Of a stretch of 64,000 nt of DNA, positions 54,439-62,786 are shown one piece after another; position 1 is the stretch's first letter; every line of letters begins with the position of its first letter. A program made the position numbers and the translations under genes. Below the pieces are notes generated by a model. That model did no database searches, had not been told where the DNA came from, and was given only the letters and a program-made list of their open reading frames with translations. This stretch comes from Paractinoplanes tereljensis (GTDB lineage: Bacteria; Actinomycetota; Actinomycetes; Mycobacteriales; Micromonosporaceae), in NCBI RefSeq assembly GCF_016862435.1, contig NZ_BOMY01000042.1:1-64000 (forward strand). Direction: 5' to 3'.

Positions 54439-55497
54439 GTGCAACGCAGCTGGCAGCCTCCCCGGCCGGTGGTTCGGCGGCGGGCCGACCACACCGCGAT
54501 CGTCGGCTGCGACCTGATGGTCGACGGGGTTGCCGTGGAGAGCCCCGGCTCGGCCGCCGACCTCGCGCGGCTGCATGAGCAGGCTCAGGCCCAGGACGGC
54601 GCGTTCGTGTGGCTCGGCCTGCACGAACCCACCGAGGCCGCGCTGGCCCGGGTGGCCGAGGTGTTCGGGCTGCACCCGCTGATGGTCGAGGACATCCTGC
54701 ACCGCGAACAGCGGGTGAAGGTCGAGCGCTTCGACGACGTGGTCTTCTTCGTGGTCCGCTCCGCGCAGTACGTCGAGCACGAGCGGATCACCGCGACCAG
54801 CGAGATCGTCAGCACCGGTTTCGTCCGTATCCTGGTCGGCCCGCACTTCGTCATCACCGTCCGGCAGGGCACCGTGATGGAACTCAGCACGCTGCGCGCC
54901 GACCTCAGCGATGACCCCGAGATGCTGGCCCAGGGCCCGTGGGCGGTGGTGCACGCGATCCTGGACCGGCTGATCGACGTCTACGTCGACATCGCCGGCG
55001 CCATGCAGACCGACCTCGACCTGACCGAGGCCGCCGTGTTCGCCCCCGGCACGCCGGTCACGGTCGAGCAGATCTACCAGCTCAAACGCCAGCTGATGAA
55101 GTTCAAGGCGGCCGTGCTCCCGCTGCAGCGCCCGCTGGCCGCGCTGGTCAGCAAGCAGTTCGCCGACCTGCCCAAGGAGATCCGCCGGTACTTCAGCGAC
55201 GCCGCCGACCACCACAGCGCCGCGGTGGAGCAGGTGGTCGCCTTCGACGACGTGGTCAACACCCTGCTGCAGGCCCGCCTGACCCAGCTGACCGTCGACC
55301 AGAACAACGACATGCGCAAGATCGCCTCGTGGGCGGCCATCGCCGCGCTGCCGACCGCGATAGCCGGCATCTACGGCATGAACTTCACCCACATGCCGGA
55401 GCTGAACGCCCGCTACGGCTACCCCATCGTCATGCTGCTCATCGTCGTCAGCGCCACCGTCCTGCACCGCCTGCTGCGCCGCGCCGGCTGGCTCTGA
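54439..55497 (+). CDS. corA: CorA-family Mg2+ channel
   Basis: The 352-aa protein has the large N-terminal cytoplasmic funnel domain and two C-terminal helices joined by the CorA selectivity motif YGMNF (312-316; GMN 313-315). It conducts Mg2+ or Co2+ as a pentamer. GTG start at 54439. It is 35 bp after the MFS gene and probably not functionally linked to it. Confidence 0.95.
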   Translation: MQRSWQPPRPVVRRRADHTAIVGCDLMVDGVAVESPGSAADLARLHEQAQAQDGAFVWLGLHEPTEAALARVAEVFGLHPLMVEDILHREQRVKVERFDDVVFFVVRSAQYVEHERITATSEIVSTGFVRILVGPHFVITVRQGTVMELSTLRADLSDDPEMLAQGPWAVVHAILDRLIDVYVDIAGAMQTDLDLTEAAVFAPGTPVTVEQIYQLKRQLMKFKAAVLPLQRPLAALVSKQFADLPKEIRRYFSDAADHHSAAVEQVVAFDDVVNTLLQARLTQLTVDQNNDMRKIASWAAIAALPTAIAGIYGMNFTHMPELNARYGYPIVMLLIVVSATVLHRLLRRAGWL

Positions 55498-55508
55498 CGC
55501 CCCCCGGC

Positions 55509-56174
55509 TCAGTCGAGGCCGGTGCGGCCCTCGGCCCAATAGCCCTTGCCGATCACTCGGCGGGGGCTTCGCTCCCACCCCCGGCTGTCTCGCCGGACCG
55601 CGTGCACCGTCGCCGCGTCGCCGGTGACCACGAGGGTGTACGGCGTCGGCGCGGCATCGCGGCGGGCCTGGCCGAGCAGATCGGCACGGTCGGCGGACTT
55701 CGCGACCACCGTGACCCGTTCGGCGATGCCCAGCTGAGCGAGGACATCGGTGAGTCCGGCCGGGTCGCTCGCCTCGAAGACGTACGCCGCGTCATCGGCG
55801 ATGGTGTGCAGCGCGCAGGCGAGGGCGACGCTTGACTCGTCGCCGAGGAAGAGCACCGGACCGGTGGCCTCGCGCAGGTCGATCGAGCGGCGTGGCCCGA
55901 AGACCTCGCACGTCTGGCCTTGCGTGACCCGCTCGAACCACTGGGCCCCCGGACCGGTCCCATGCGTGTACGCCAGCAGCGACGTCACGCCCCGGCCGGC
56001 ATCCCAGCTCATCGGCGTGTACGTGCGCATGCTCAAAGAACCGCGCCGGGGCCGGAACTGCAATTTGGCTCCGGGCACCCAGGTCGTCTTCCGGAACGCC
56101 TCGGCCGACAGTTCCAGCCGGACGAACTGGGGCGAGAGGCGGTCGCACCCGGTGACGTCGGCGGTGTCGAACAT
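55509..56174 (-). CDS. Siderophore-interacting (FAD/NADPH) ferric reductase
   Basis: The protein has the FAD site RTYTPMSW with GVTSLLAYTHGTGPG, and an NAD(P)H-binding C-terminal half (LFLGDESSVALACAL). SIP proteins release iron from siderophores by reduction. The annotated ATG 56174 truncates the N-terminus: in frame upstream lies TGLTERLADLAGGV, which looks like coding sequence, headed by ATT at 56219 with GGAG seven bases before it. The true start may therefore be a rare ATT, giving 236 aa. Confidence 0.85.
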   Translation of the reverse strand: MFDTADVTGCDRLSPQFVRLELSAEAFRKTTWVPGAKLQFRPRRGSLSMRTYTPMSWDAGRGVTSLLAYTHGTGPGAQWFERVTQGQTCEVFGPRRSIDLREATGPVLFLGDESSVALACALHTIADDAAYVFEASDPAGLTDVLAQLGIAERVTVVAKSADRADLLGQARRDAAPTPYTLVVTGDAATVHAVRRDSRGWERSPRRVIGKGYWAEGRTGLD

Positions 56175-56365
56175 GACGCCGCCGGCCAGGTCGGCCAGCC
56201 GTTCGGTTAGTCCGGTAATGGTTTCGCTCCAGGTTCTTCAGCCGTGGCGTCACGCAACACCCAGATCTTGGTGCTTCCGCCGGCCGGACGCCACCGTTCA
56301 ACCACCGCCTGATGCCGAAAACCCGCCAGGCTGCCCCGTCCCGATGCCGGGGCAGCCCGGCCCGG

Positions 56366-57937
56366 TCAGCGGTAGCCGACCGCGACGATGTTGGCCTGGA
56401 CCTCGTTCTCGGCGGCGTCGGTGGGGTAGCCGCTGGTCATCGCGCCCTCATAGAAGGTGCCGGCGCCCTTGATGCTGTTGTCGCCGCCGGTGCCGAGGAT
56501 GATGGCGCCTTCCTTACGCATCGGGTCGTAACCGCTGACCGTCGGGTCCAGCACCGACTCGGTGGGGCGTACCCCGTTGTAGTAGGTCGTGATGGGTCCG
56601 GTCTGGGCGTTGCCGGCGCGGATGGCGAAGTTGTGCGGTTTGCCTTTGATGACGGCGGTCAGGTAGCGGTGGGTGAGGGTGGGGTCGTTGGTGTTGTCCT
56701 GGGCCTTCGACCCGCCGTAGACGCCGTTCTCCATGTCGACCATGACCCACGGGCCGTCGCCCGCGCCGGAGCCCCACTTGGTGGTGTTGCCGAAGTAGAT
56801 GGCCTCCATGGTGCCGTTGCCGTTGTCCTCGGAGTTGGTCTCGGCGTTGCCGTAGTCGAAGCAGCAGCCGCCGTTGTAGTGGGTGCCGTCGATGACGTCG
56901 TACATGCCTTCCGGGTTGTCGCCGGTGGCGATGCCGTTCGTGCTGTTGTTGCGGTAGCCGACGCCGGGGACGACGTAGACGCCGTACGCCTTGTGGCCGT
57001 TGACCGTGGTCGGCGCGGCGGTCGCGGCGGCCAGGTTGTCGTAGCCGCCGGCCGCCGGTCCGGAGAAGTGCCCGGGCGGTGCCTGGTAGAGGTGGTTACC
57101 GCGGCCCGACTGGTCGTAGATGATGCTGATCAGACAGGTCGTGCCGGTGCAGAAGGTGTCCTGCAGGGCTGCGTTGGCCACCCCGCCCGCGGTCAGCGGC
57201 GTGATGTTTTTGGTGGTGCTGTCCGAGGCCCGTTTCACCTGGTAGAGGTTGCCGTTGTAGGCGGCGTACAGGGCTCGGACGGTGCTGTGCGCGGCCACGC
57301 AGGGCGTGCCGCCGGCGGCGTAGGCGTCGCACGGCGGGCGGGGCGTACCGCTGGTCGGGCTGGTAGTGGGTGCGGTCGTCGGGCCGGTGACGTAGTTGAA
57401 CGACCACTGCATCCGGGCGATGTCGGAGCAGGTCTCCTCGACGATCGGGTTGTTGCCCGCGGTCGAACCGTCCTTGTCGCTGACGCACAGGCCGGTCGCG
57501 ACGCTCTTGACCAGGTATTTGCCGGATGCCGCGGTGGAGGCGGTGAACGTCCACAGCTGGTTGGCCTTGGTGCCGCTGCCGCAGCCGTACTGCTGCAGCT
57601 GGGTGCCCGAGACGGTGGACGAGCTGGGCACGTCGATACAGCGGGTGCTGTTGCCGTTGGCCAGGTTGAACTGGGCGGAACCCTGGACCTTCCACTGCTG
57701 GCTGGTGGCCGTCGCGGTGCAGGCGGTCTGGATCAGCAGGGCGCTGTTGGCGGTGGACGCGCCGGTGACGTCAACGCACTTGCCGCTGGCGGCGGAGGCC
57801 AGCTGGTAGACGCCGTTCGGCACGGGGGTGGTGGCGGCCTCGGAGGGCGGCGTCGTCAGCCCGATCACCGCGGCGGGCACCGCCACGGTCAGGGTCGCTA
57901 CGAACAACCACTTTTTGCTTCTTCGGAACCAGGACAC
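56366..57937 (-). CDS. abfB: Secreted alpha-L-arabinofuranosidase B (GH54) with ricin-type CBM
   Basis: The 523-aa protein has a signal peptide to about SEA34, a ricin-B trefoil (about 38-180), a Thr/Pro linker (185-200) and a GH54 catalytic domain. That domain shows the vicinal disulfide pair CC (358-359), nucleophile Glu378 in TMEAIYFG and acid/base Asp486 in GTGGDNS. GH54 enzymes release arabinose from arabinoxylan and arabinan; the usual C-terminal CBM42 is replaced by the N-terminal ricin domain. GTG at 57937 follows GAGAGGA. Confidence 0.92.
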   Translation of the reverse strand: MSWFRRSKKWLFVATLTVAVPAAVIGLTTPPSEAATTPVPNGVYQLASAASGKCVDVTGASTANSALLIQTACTATATSQQWKVQGSAQFNLANGNSTRCIDVPSSSTVSGTQLQQYGCGSGTKANQLWTFTASTAASGKYLVKSVATGLCVSDKDGSTAGNNPIVEETCSDIARMQWSFNYVTGPTTAPTTSPTSGTPRPPCDAYAAGGTPCVAAHSTVRALYAAYNGNLYQVKRASDSTTKNITPLTAGGVANAALQDTFCTGTTCLISIIYDQSGRGNHLYQAPPGHFSGPAAGGYDNLAAATAAPTTVNGHKAYGVYVVPGVGYRNNSTNGIATGDNPEGMYDVIDGTHYNGGCCFDYGNAETNSEDNGNGTMEAIYFGNTTKWGSGAGDGPWVMVDMENGVYGGSKAQDNTNDPTLTHRYLTAVIKGKPHNFAIRAGNAQTGPITTYYNGVRPTESVLDPTVSGYDPMRKEGAIILGTGGDNSIKGAGTFYEGAMTSGYPTDAAENEVQANIVAVGYR

Positions 57938-58043
57938 GAGCGGGTCCTCTCTGCGTGCTGTACCGGAGGGTGGCTTCCGGTCTCGTAGATGCCACAGCCC
58001 CGGGCCCGACAACAGAAACACCGACGCGGGCTACCGTGACGCG

Positions 58044-58760
58044 ATGAGTCGACGGCTGCCCTCCGTACTCGTTGAAGTGGCCTTGGTGTTGATCGGGTTT
58101 GTGGTCTTCTCGCGCCTGCACGCGGTGGTCGCCACCGACCGGGTCGCCGCCACCGCCAACGCGTGGCACCTGCAAGCGGTCGAGAACACCCTGCATCTGA
58201 ACATCGAGTTGAGCGCGAACCGGTGGCTGGTCGAGCATCCGGCGCTGATCCCGCCGGCGGTCCTGACCTATCGCCTGTACTACGCCGTGCTGCTCGGCAC
58301 GCTGGTGTGGGTCTACGTGCGGCACCGCGAGGTCTACCGCCAGGTCCGCCGAACCCTGCTGTGGATGACGTTCCTGGTGCTGCCGGTCTTCTGGGCGGTG
58401 CCGATGTCGCCGCCCCGGTTCGCGCTGCCCGGCGTCGTCGACATCGTCGCCGAGCACGATCTGTTCGGCAGCACCGCGTCGCGGAACCCGGCCAACTTCA
58501 CCGCCATGCCCAGCATGCACGTGGCGTGGTCGGCCTGGTGCGGCTACGCGGTGTGGACCGCGCTGCGCCCCACCCATCCCCGGCTGGCACTGTTGGCGTG
58601 GGTGTTCCCGCTGCTCATGACGGCCGTCGTGTTCACCACCGGCAACCACTACGTCCTGGACGGGGCCGGCAGCGCCACCCTGCTGGCCATCGCCATCGCC
58701 ATCGCCATCGGCGCCGCGGCCCTCACCTCACCTCGCCTCACCTCACCGAAGTCGCAGTGA
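58044..58760 (+). CDS. PAP2-family membrane phosphatase
   Basis: The 238-aa protein has about six helices, with the PAP2 motifs PSMHVAWSAW (central His) and GNHYVLDG (final His and Asp), and a first-motif region near MSPPRFALPG. These enzymes remove phosphate from lipid phosphates or transfer phospho-groups (inositol-phosphoceramide-synthase type). The tail contains an ATCGCC run (AIAIAIAIG) and CCTCA repeats, and overlaps the next gene by 18 bp. Confidence 0.88.
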   Translation: MSRRLPSVLVEVALVLIGFVVFSRLHAVVATDRVAATANAWHLQAVENTLHLNIELSANRWLVEHPALIPPAVLTYRLYYAVLLGTLVWVYVRHREVYRQVRRTLLWMTFLVLPVFWAVPMSPPRFALPGVVDIVAEHDLFGSTASRNPANFTAMPSMHVAWSAWCGYAVWTALRPTHPRLALLAWVFPLLMTAVVFTTGNHYVLDGAGSATLLAIAIAIAIGAAALTSPRLTSPKSQ

Positions 58761-59234
58761 CCGCAGCCGATCCTGCAGCGGCGCCTCGATCTCCGGTGGG
58801 AGGCCGAACCAGCCGTGCGTGGTGAACAGGCGGTGCCGCGGGTTGTGGCGGTAGGAGCCGGGGACCAGCGTGCCGTTCCGCACCTCGACCTCGCCGACGA
58901 TGTCGGCCTGGTCGACCCGGCCGCCGGGGTCCGGGGTGCGTTCGTCGAGCAGGTAGACGAAACCCGCTACCTGGATTTCCGCTTCCCGCCGGACGTACTC
59001 GCAGTGGTCGATATTCTCGAAGATGACCCGGGAGAGCAGGCGGAGAAACGGCCCGTTCTCCCGGATGTCGGCGGGGGTCGGATCCTCCGCGCCGACGACG
59101 GCCACGACCGCCTCCGGGTGCAGGCCGTGCCGGTCCACCCACTCCGGCTCCAGGAGGGACACGACGTCCCGTTCCCCGCCGCCGAAATCGACCCGGTAGC
59201 GGAAGACTTCCCGCTCTGTTCGCCCCACCGACAA
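58743..59234 (-). CDS. Uncharacterised 163-aa protein
   Basis: A soluble acidic protein with REVFRYRVDFGGGERDVVSL at the start, FENIDHCEYVRREAEIQVAG in the middle and PGSYRHNPRHRLFTTHGWFG near the end. I recognise no family. Starts at TTG 59234 or GTG two codons later. Convergent with the PAP2 gene and overlapping it by 18 bp. MITE copy 3 lies upstream of its start. Confidence 0.65.
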   Translation of the reverse strand: MSVGRTEREVFRYRVDFGGGERDVVSLLEPEWVDRHGLHPEAVVAVVGAEDPTPADIRENGPFLRLLSRVIFENIDHCEYVRREAEIQVAGFVYLLDERTPDPGGRVDQADIVGEVEVRNGTLVPGSYRHNPRHRLFTTHGWFGLPPEIEAPLQDRLRSLRLR

Positions 59235-59385
59235 CCTCCGCCGCCCGACCCGAGAACGGCACTCTATCGGCCTAAGGCCTTGATCAAGAACGCAGGCAAA
59301 CCGGTTCGGGTACCGGCGACCGCCGCATTGCCGGCCGGAGCCCTCCCAGAGCCGAGGCTAGAGACCTTTCCGGACCAGAGTCCCG

Positions 59386-59765
59386 AGAATCAAACCCTTT
59401 GCCGGTACGGGCCACGCCGTAGACAACCGCAACTACCCCCGACCGCTGCCACCGCGCGACCCGGGTGCAACACCGGCGCGTGCCGCGCCGCTCGCGCAAC
59501 CGAACACCCAACCCGAGGCTTTGCTCTGCTCACCAATGCGCGCTGCAGCGCGTATTGGTGAGCAGAGCAAACTGTCGAACGGGCTGGTGTTTGTCCTGGT
59601 CGGCGGGGTGAGTCGTCGCCTACCTGCGGGTCGGGTCGGGTCGGGTGGGGGTTGAGGTCTTGGGTCGGGACCGCCCGTGGCGGGCGCGCGGAGGGTGAGC
59701 TGCACCTACCGGGACCGAGTGCCACGGGACTGGGGTCGCGCGTACGGAAAAGGGATTTGCTCTTT
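59386..59765 (+). repeat. MITE-like dispersed repeat, copy 3 (best preserved)
   Basis: The left end reads AGAATCAAACCCTTTGCCGG and the right end on the other strand AGAGCAAATCCCTTTTCCGT, an imperfect terminal inverted repeat. The centre (59520-59571) is a 52-bp palindrome with 26-bp arms that differ at only one position. It matches copies 1 and 2 over its whole length. There is no coding potential shared by the copies. Confidence 0.82.
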
Positions 59766-59863
59766 CAAGCGAAGGCATTAGTTCCAGGAAGCCGGCCCCT
59801 CGCGGGAGGGCGGTTTCCTTGGAAACCCGCGGCGGGACGCAACACCTTGAGCGCGAAAGATGT
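59766..59863. other. Spacer between MITE copy 3 and propeller gene
   Basis: This contains CCCCTCGCGGGAGGGCGGTT, almost the same as the sequence outside copy 2 (about 37594-37620, other strand). The homology between these two copies therefore extends past the terminal repeat and includes a small GGAA...TTCC hairpin. No gene is seen. Confidence 0.5.
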
Positions 59864-60823
59864 CTAGGTGGCTCGGGCGATGCAGATGCGGGCGCTCAGG
59901 CGGGGGCCGGCCTCGTAGAACATGTACTGCTCGCCGCCGTCCGTGCCGAAGGACGGGGCCGCCGCCCGGCCGTTGTCCGAGGCTGTCGGGGTGTAGAAGA
60001 CGCCCAGGTGAACCTCCCGGTCGAGGCTGGGGCCGACCTCGGTGAGGCGCATCTTGCCGTCGTTGCCGTGGTAGGCCACATAGACCGTGCTGTTGCGGAA
60101 CACCAGGGACGCCCCGGAGATGTCGGTGAGGCCGTCCGGCTCCGGGTTGACCAGTGGGGTCTGGGCGAACTGCCACTGGTCCCAGCCGTTCGGCGACCAG
60201 CCGTGGTAGATGCGGCGCTTGCCGGCCAGCACTCCCATGTAGACCATCGTGTACCTGTTGCCCCGGACCGGAATCACATGCTCGAAGACCCGCGCGTACG
60301 AGGTTTCGGTCAGGCCGGGCACCAGACGCGTGCTGAGGATCGGGGTCTCGTCGCGGAACGACAGCCCGTCCGACGACCGGGCCACCCGGGTCGTGGTGTT
60401 CTCCCCGTGGAAGTAAAGGAAGAACTGCTTGGTGGCCGCGTCCCAGGTCACGTGCGGCGACGACACGTGCGAGACGGTGGTGCTGGGCAGCACGTTGTCG
60501 ATCACCGGGTTGTTCGAGTACTCGGAGAACGGCCCGTTGAGCGAGTCGGCCCCGGCGACGCAGATGCCGCCGGGCTTCTCGTGCGGCGCGTAGTAGAGGT
60601 AGTAACGGCTGCGCGCCCCGCTGACCTTGTCGTAGACGCCGCGGATGCAGGGGAAGATGAACTCCCCGGTCGGGTTGTAGCGCAGCGGCGTCTTGAGCGC
60701 GTCACGCAGGTAGGTGTAGGTGGGCATGCCGGCCGGCCCGGCGGCCTGCGCAACAGCAGGCACGCCGACACCAGCCAGGCCGGCAACTCCAGCAAATCCA
60801 CGAAGCAGTGCACGTCGTTCCAT
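59864..60823 (-). CDS. Secreted five-bladed-propeller (GH43/62-like) protein
   Basis: The 319-aa product begins MERRALLRGFAGVAGLAGVG, a Tat/Sec-type signal to about QAA28, and folds as a beta-propeller of glycosidase type (RGVYDKVSGARSRYYLYYAP, SPHVTWDAATKQFFLYFHGE, YTMVYMGVLAGKRRIYHGWS). This resembles GH43/GH117-like secreted propellers. The three catalytic acids cannot be named with confidence, so activity is open. ATG 60823 is chosen for the signal peptide. A palindrome CTAATA-CC-TATTAG lies about 100 bp upstream. Confidence 0.75.
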   Translation of the reverse strand: MERRALLRGFAGVAGLAGVGVPAVAQAAGPAGMPTYTYLRDALKTPLRYNPTGEFIFPCIRGVYDKVSGARSRYYLYYAPHEKPGGICVAGADSLNGPFSEYSNNPVIDNVLPSTTVSHVSSPHVTWDAATKQFFLYFHGENTTTRVARSSDGLSFRDETPILSTRLVPGLTETSYARVFEHVIPVRGNRYTMVYMGVLAGKRRIYHGWSPNGWDQWQFAQTPLVNPEPDGLTDISGASLVFRNSTVYVAYHGNDGKMRLTEVGPSLDREVHLGVFYTPTASDNGRAAAPSFGTDGGEQYMFYEAGPRLSARICIARAT

Positions 60824-60923
60824 CGGGGAACCTCCAGCGCGACGAGGCGATCCGGCACCGGGACGGGCGGCGCCGGGGGGATGCGTCGAAGCTTCACCCT
60901 CGGCACCGGCGCCGGTCAAGACG

Positions 60924-60937
60924 CTAATACCTATTAG
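60924..60937. promoter_or_regulatory. Palindrome upstream of propeller gene
   Basis: CTAATA-CC-TATTAG is a perfect 6-2-6 inverted repeat in an AT-rich patch, about 100 bp before the propeller gene start and at the 3' end of the small membrane ORF. It may be an operator; no regulator is adjacent. Confidence 0.4.
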
Positions 60938-61167
60938 TGCAGGCAATTCCGAGAATCACCGGTCATCCGTGCACGAGCAGCGACGCTCCGGCGGCGATCA
61001 GGGACAACAGCGTGACCGTCGAGTTGCGCGAAGTCCTCCCGAATATGACGGCCGTGCAGCGACAGCAACGTCGCGGCCGCGGCCATGATGGACCCGAACA
61101 GGGCAACGACGGCAAGCGTCAGGAAAAACCAGGTCAACGCGCCCGCGGTGTCGAGGGACCGGCGCAC
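60934..61167 (-). CDS. Small membrane protein, possibly frameshifted
   Basis: The 77-aa frame has a convincing helix (GALTWFFLTLAVVALFGSIM), then HGRHIREDFAQ and a weak tail. If one G is dropped near 61028, the frame becomes REDFRNSTVTLLSLIAAG, then ASLLVHG and a stop at 60965-60963, which adds a second helix. A two-helix protein with a one-base error or mutation is therefore possible. No family is known. Confidence 0.45.
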   Translation of the reverse strand: MRRSLDTAGALTWFFLTLAVVALFGSIMAAAATLLSLHGRHIREDFAQLDGHAVVPDRRRSVAARARMTGDSRNCLH

Positions 61168-61283
61168 TTCCGCGATGCCGGCCCTTCGAGAAAAATCTTG
61201 GCCGTCGCACCCAACCTCCGCCCGCCGGGCGACTTGATAGAGGTGTACGTCCCCGATCCCTCCATCACCGGTAAGGACACCGC

Positions 61284-61529
61284 ATGGACGCGAACTTCCT
61301 TACGCCGGTCGCGGCCAGATGCCGTGGCGTCTGGCAATTTCTGGCGGAGCACACGCGCGGCCGTCGCCGCGTCGAGCTTGAGCAGGCACGCAACCTCGGC
61401 ACCGCGCAGGCAATCCTGCTGTTGCCGGAAGGGGCGGAACTCTGGGAGACCGAGCCGGACGGCCGGACCCGCATCATCCGAAAGCCGTTTCCGGCGGCCC
61501 CGGATCGGTCGGAGGACCGTGCCCGGTGA
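61284..61529 (+). CDS. Small protein preceding ECF sigma factor
   Basis: The 81-aa soluble protein is basic in the first half (RCRGVWQFLAEHTRGRRRVE) and acidic later (PEGAELWETEPDGRTRIIRK). Its stop overlaps the sigma-factor GTG by 4 bp, so they are translated together. AAGGACACC precedes the ATG. It lacks the HxxxCxxC of zinc anti-sigma factors, so that role is not supported. I recognise no family. Confidence 0.7.
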   Translation: MDANFLTPVAARCRGVWQFLAEHTRGRRRVELEQARNLGTAQAILLLPEGAELWETEPDGRTRIIRKPFPAAPDRSEDRAR

Positions 61530-62047
61530 CGAGCGACGACGAAGAGGTCGTGGCGCTCTTTCGCAAGGAAGCGGTCCCCTTGCGTAACTACCTGATCAGG
61601 ATGGGCGCCTCGCCCGAACTCGCCGAGGAGTGCGTCAACGACGCCTTCCTGGCGGTGGCGCTGAAGTGGCCGACGCTGCGCGGCACAAACCCGAAGGCTT
61701 TCGCCTACACGGTCGCAAAGCACCAGTGGTGGCGAGAACAACGCCGAGCCCAGCGCGAGGTAGCCACCGACGCATGGGACACCGAGATCGATCGGACGGA
61801 TGGTGACCCTTGTGAGGAGATCATCCGGGGCCAGGAGGAGGCGGCGGTACGAACGGCGCTACAGCGCATGCCGCCCGGCCAGAAGAAGGACGTCCTCACC
61901 TATCGATACGTCAAGGGACTGACCATCCGCGAAACGGCGACGATCATGCAGTTGAGTGAAGGCACGGTCAAGAGCTACGCCGCGGAGGGCCGGCACGCCC
62001 TGCGCAGATTGCTGGAGGACGAGAGCGGCGAGGGGAGAGAACGATGA
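61526..62047 (+). CDS. ECF-type RNA polymerase sigma factor
   Basis: The 173-aa protein has sigma region 2 (AEECVNDAFLAVALKWPTLR, KAFAYTVAKHQWWREQRRAQ) and region 4 (MPPGQKKDVLTYRYVKGLTI, RETATIMQLSEGTVKSYAAE). Such factors direct RNA polymerase to a small regulon. It overlaps the 81-aa gene and the GTPase gene by 4 bp each. No anti-sigma gene follows, so control may run through its partners. Confidence 0.9.
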   Translation: MTSDDEEVVALFRKEAVPLRNYLIRMGASPELAEECVNDAFLAVALKWPTLRGTNPKAFAYTVAKHQWWREQRRAQREVATDAWDTEIDRTDGDPCEEIIRGQEEAAVRTALQRMPPGQKKDVLTYRYVKGLTIRETATIMQLSEGTVKSYAAEGRHALRRLLEDESGEGRER

Positions 62048-62778
62048 GCCGAGACGACCGGGACACCCAGCAGCGGATGACGGCACGTTTCGAGAGCTCG
62101 CTGCGCCGGATGCGGCGCGAGCCCGCCGAGGAAGCTCGCATCGAGGCCCTGGCCCAGGACGCTCTCCCGGCACCAGCCCCGGCCCGGGCTTCGGCCTCGG
62201 TACGAACCCCGCCGCGTGCGTCACGCGTCCCGGTCGCGCTCAAGATCCTGATTGCCGGTGGCTTCGGCGCCGGGAAAACCACCATGGTCGATTCGGTCAG
62301 CGAGATCCGCCCACTACAGACCGAGGAAACCCTCAGCGGCGCCGAAGGTGCCGACGGCGTGGAGGGCAAGACCACCACGACCGTGACGATGGACTTCGGC
62401 CGGATCACCATCACCGAGGACCTGCAGCTCTACCTCTTCGGCACGCCCGGGCAGGACCGTTTCTGGTTCCTCTGGGACGAGCTGTCGCAGGGTGCGCTCG
62501 GTGCCGTGGTGCTGGCCGACACCCGGCGGCTGGCCGACTGCTTCCCGTCGATCGACTACTTCGAGCAGCGGGGCACGCCGTTCGTGGTGGCGGTCAACTG
62601 CTTCGAGGAGCAGCGCTTCGCCGCCGACGCGGTGGGCCGGGCGCTCGACCTCGACCCGGGGGTTCCGGTCGTGCTGTTCGACGCACGCGAGCCGGCGAGC
62701 TCCCGGGACGTGCTCATCGAGCTGGTGGAGTACGTGTCTCGCCGTCAACGGTCGTCGGTCGGCGCCTATGCCGGCTGA
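62044..62778 (+). CDS. Conservon-type (CvnD-like) small GTPase
   Basis: The 244-aa protein has a 65-residue basic/Pro-rich lead, then a Ras/MglA-like domain: P-loop GGFGAGKTT, switch region KTTTTVTMDFG, G3 FGTPGQDRF, and AVNCFEE in place of the NKxD motif. This is the CvnD pattern of actinomycete conservons, which usually also contain CvnA-C. Here it is instead joined to an ECF sigma factor (4-bp overlap). It would act as a GTP switch in the cytoplasm, possibly on the sigma factor. Confidence 0.88.
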   Translation: MSRDDRDTQQRMTARFESSLRRMRREPAEEARIEALAQDALPAPAPARASASVRTPPRASRVPVALKILIAGGFGAGKTTMVDSVSEIRPLQTEETLSGAEGADGVEGKTTTTVTMDFGRITITEDLQLYLFGTPGQDRFWFLWDELSQGALGAVVLADTRRLADCFPSIDYFEQRGTPFVVAVNCFEEQRFAADAVGRALDLDPGVPVVLFDAREPASSRDVLIELVEYVSRRQRSSVGAYAG

Positions 62779-62786
62779 TGACCAGG

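Noticed and set aside
58690..58750. ATCGCC and CCTCA short repeats as a CRISPR or phase-variable tract
   Set aside because: The ATCGCC run encodes a membrane helix in frame, and the CCTCA run is short and at a gene end; no spacers are present.
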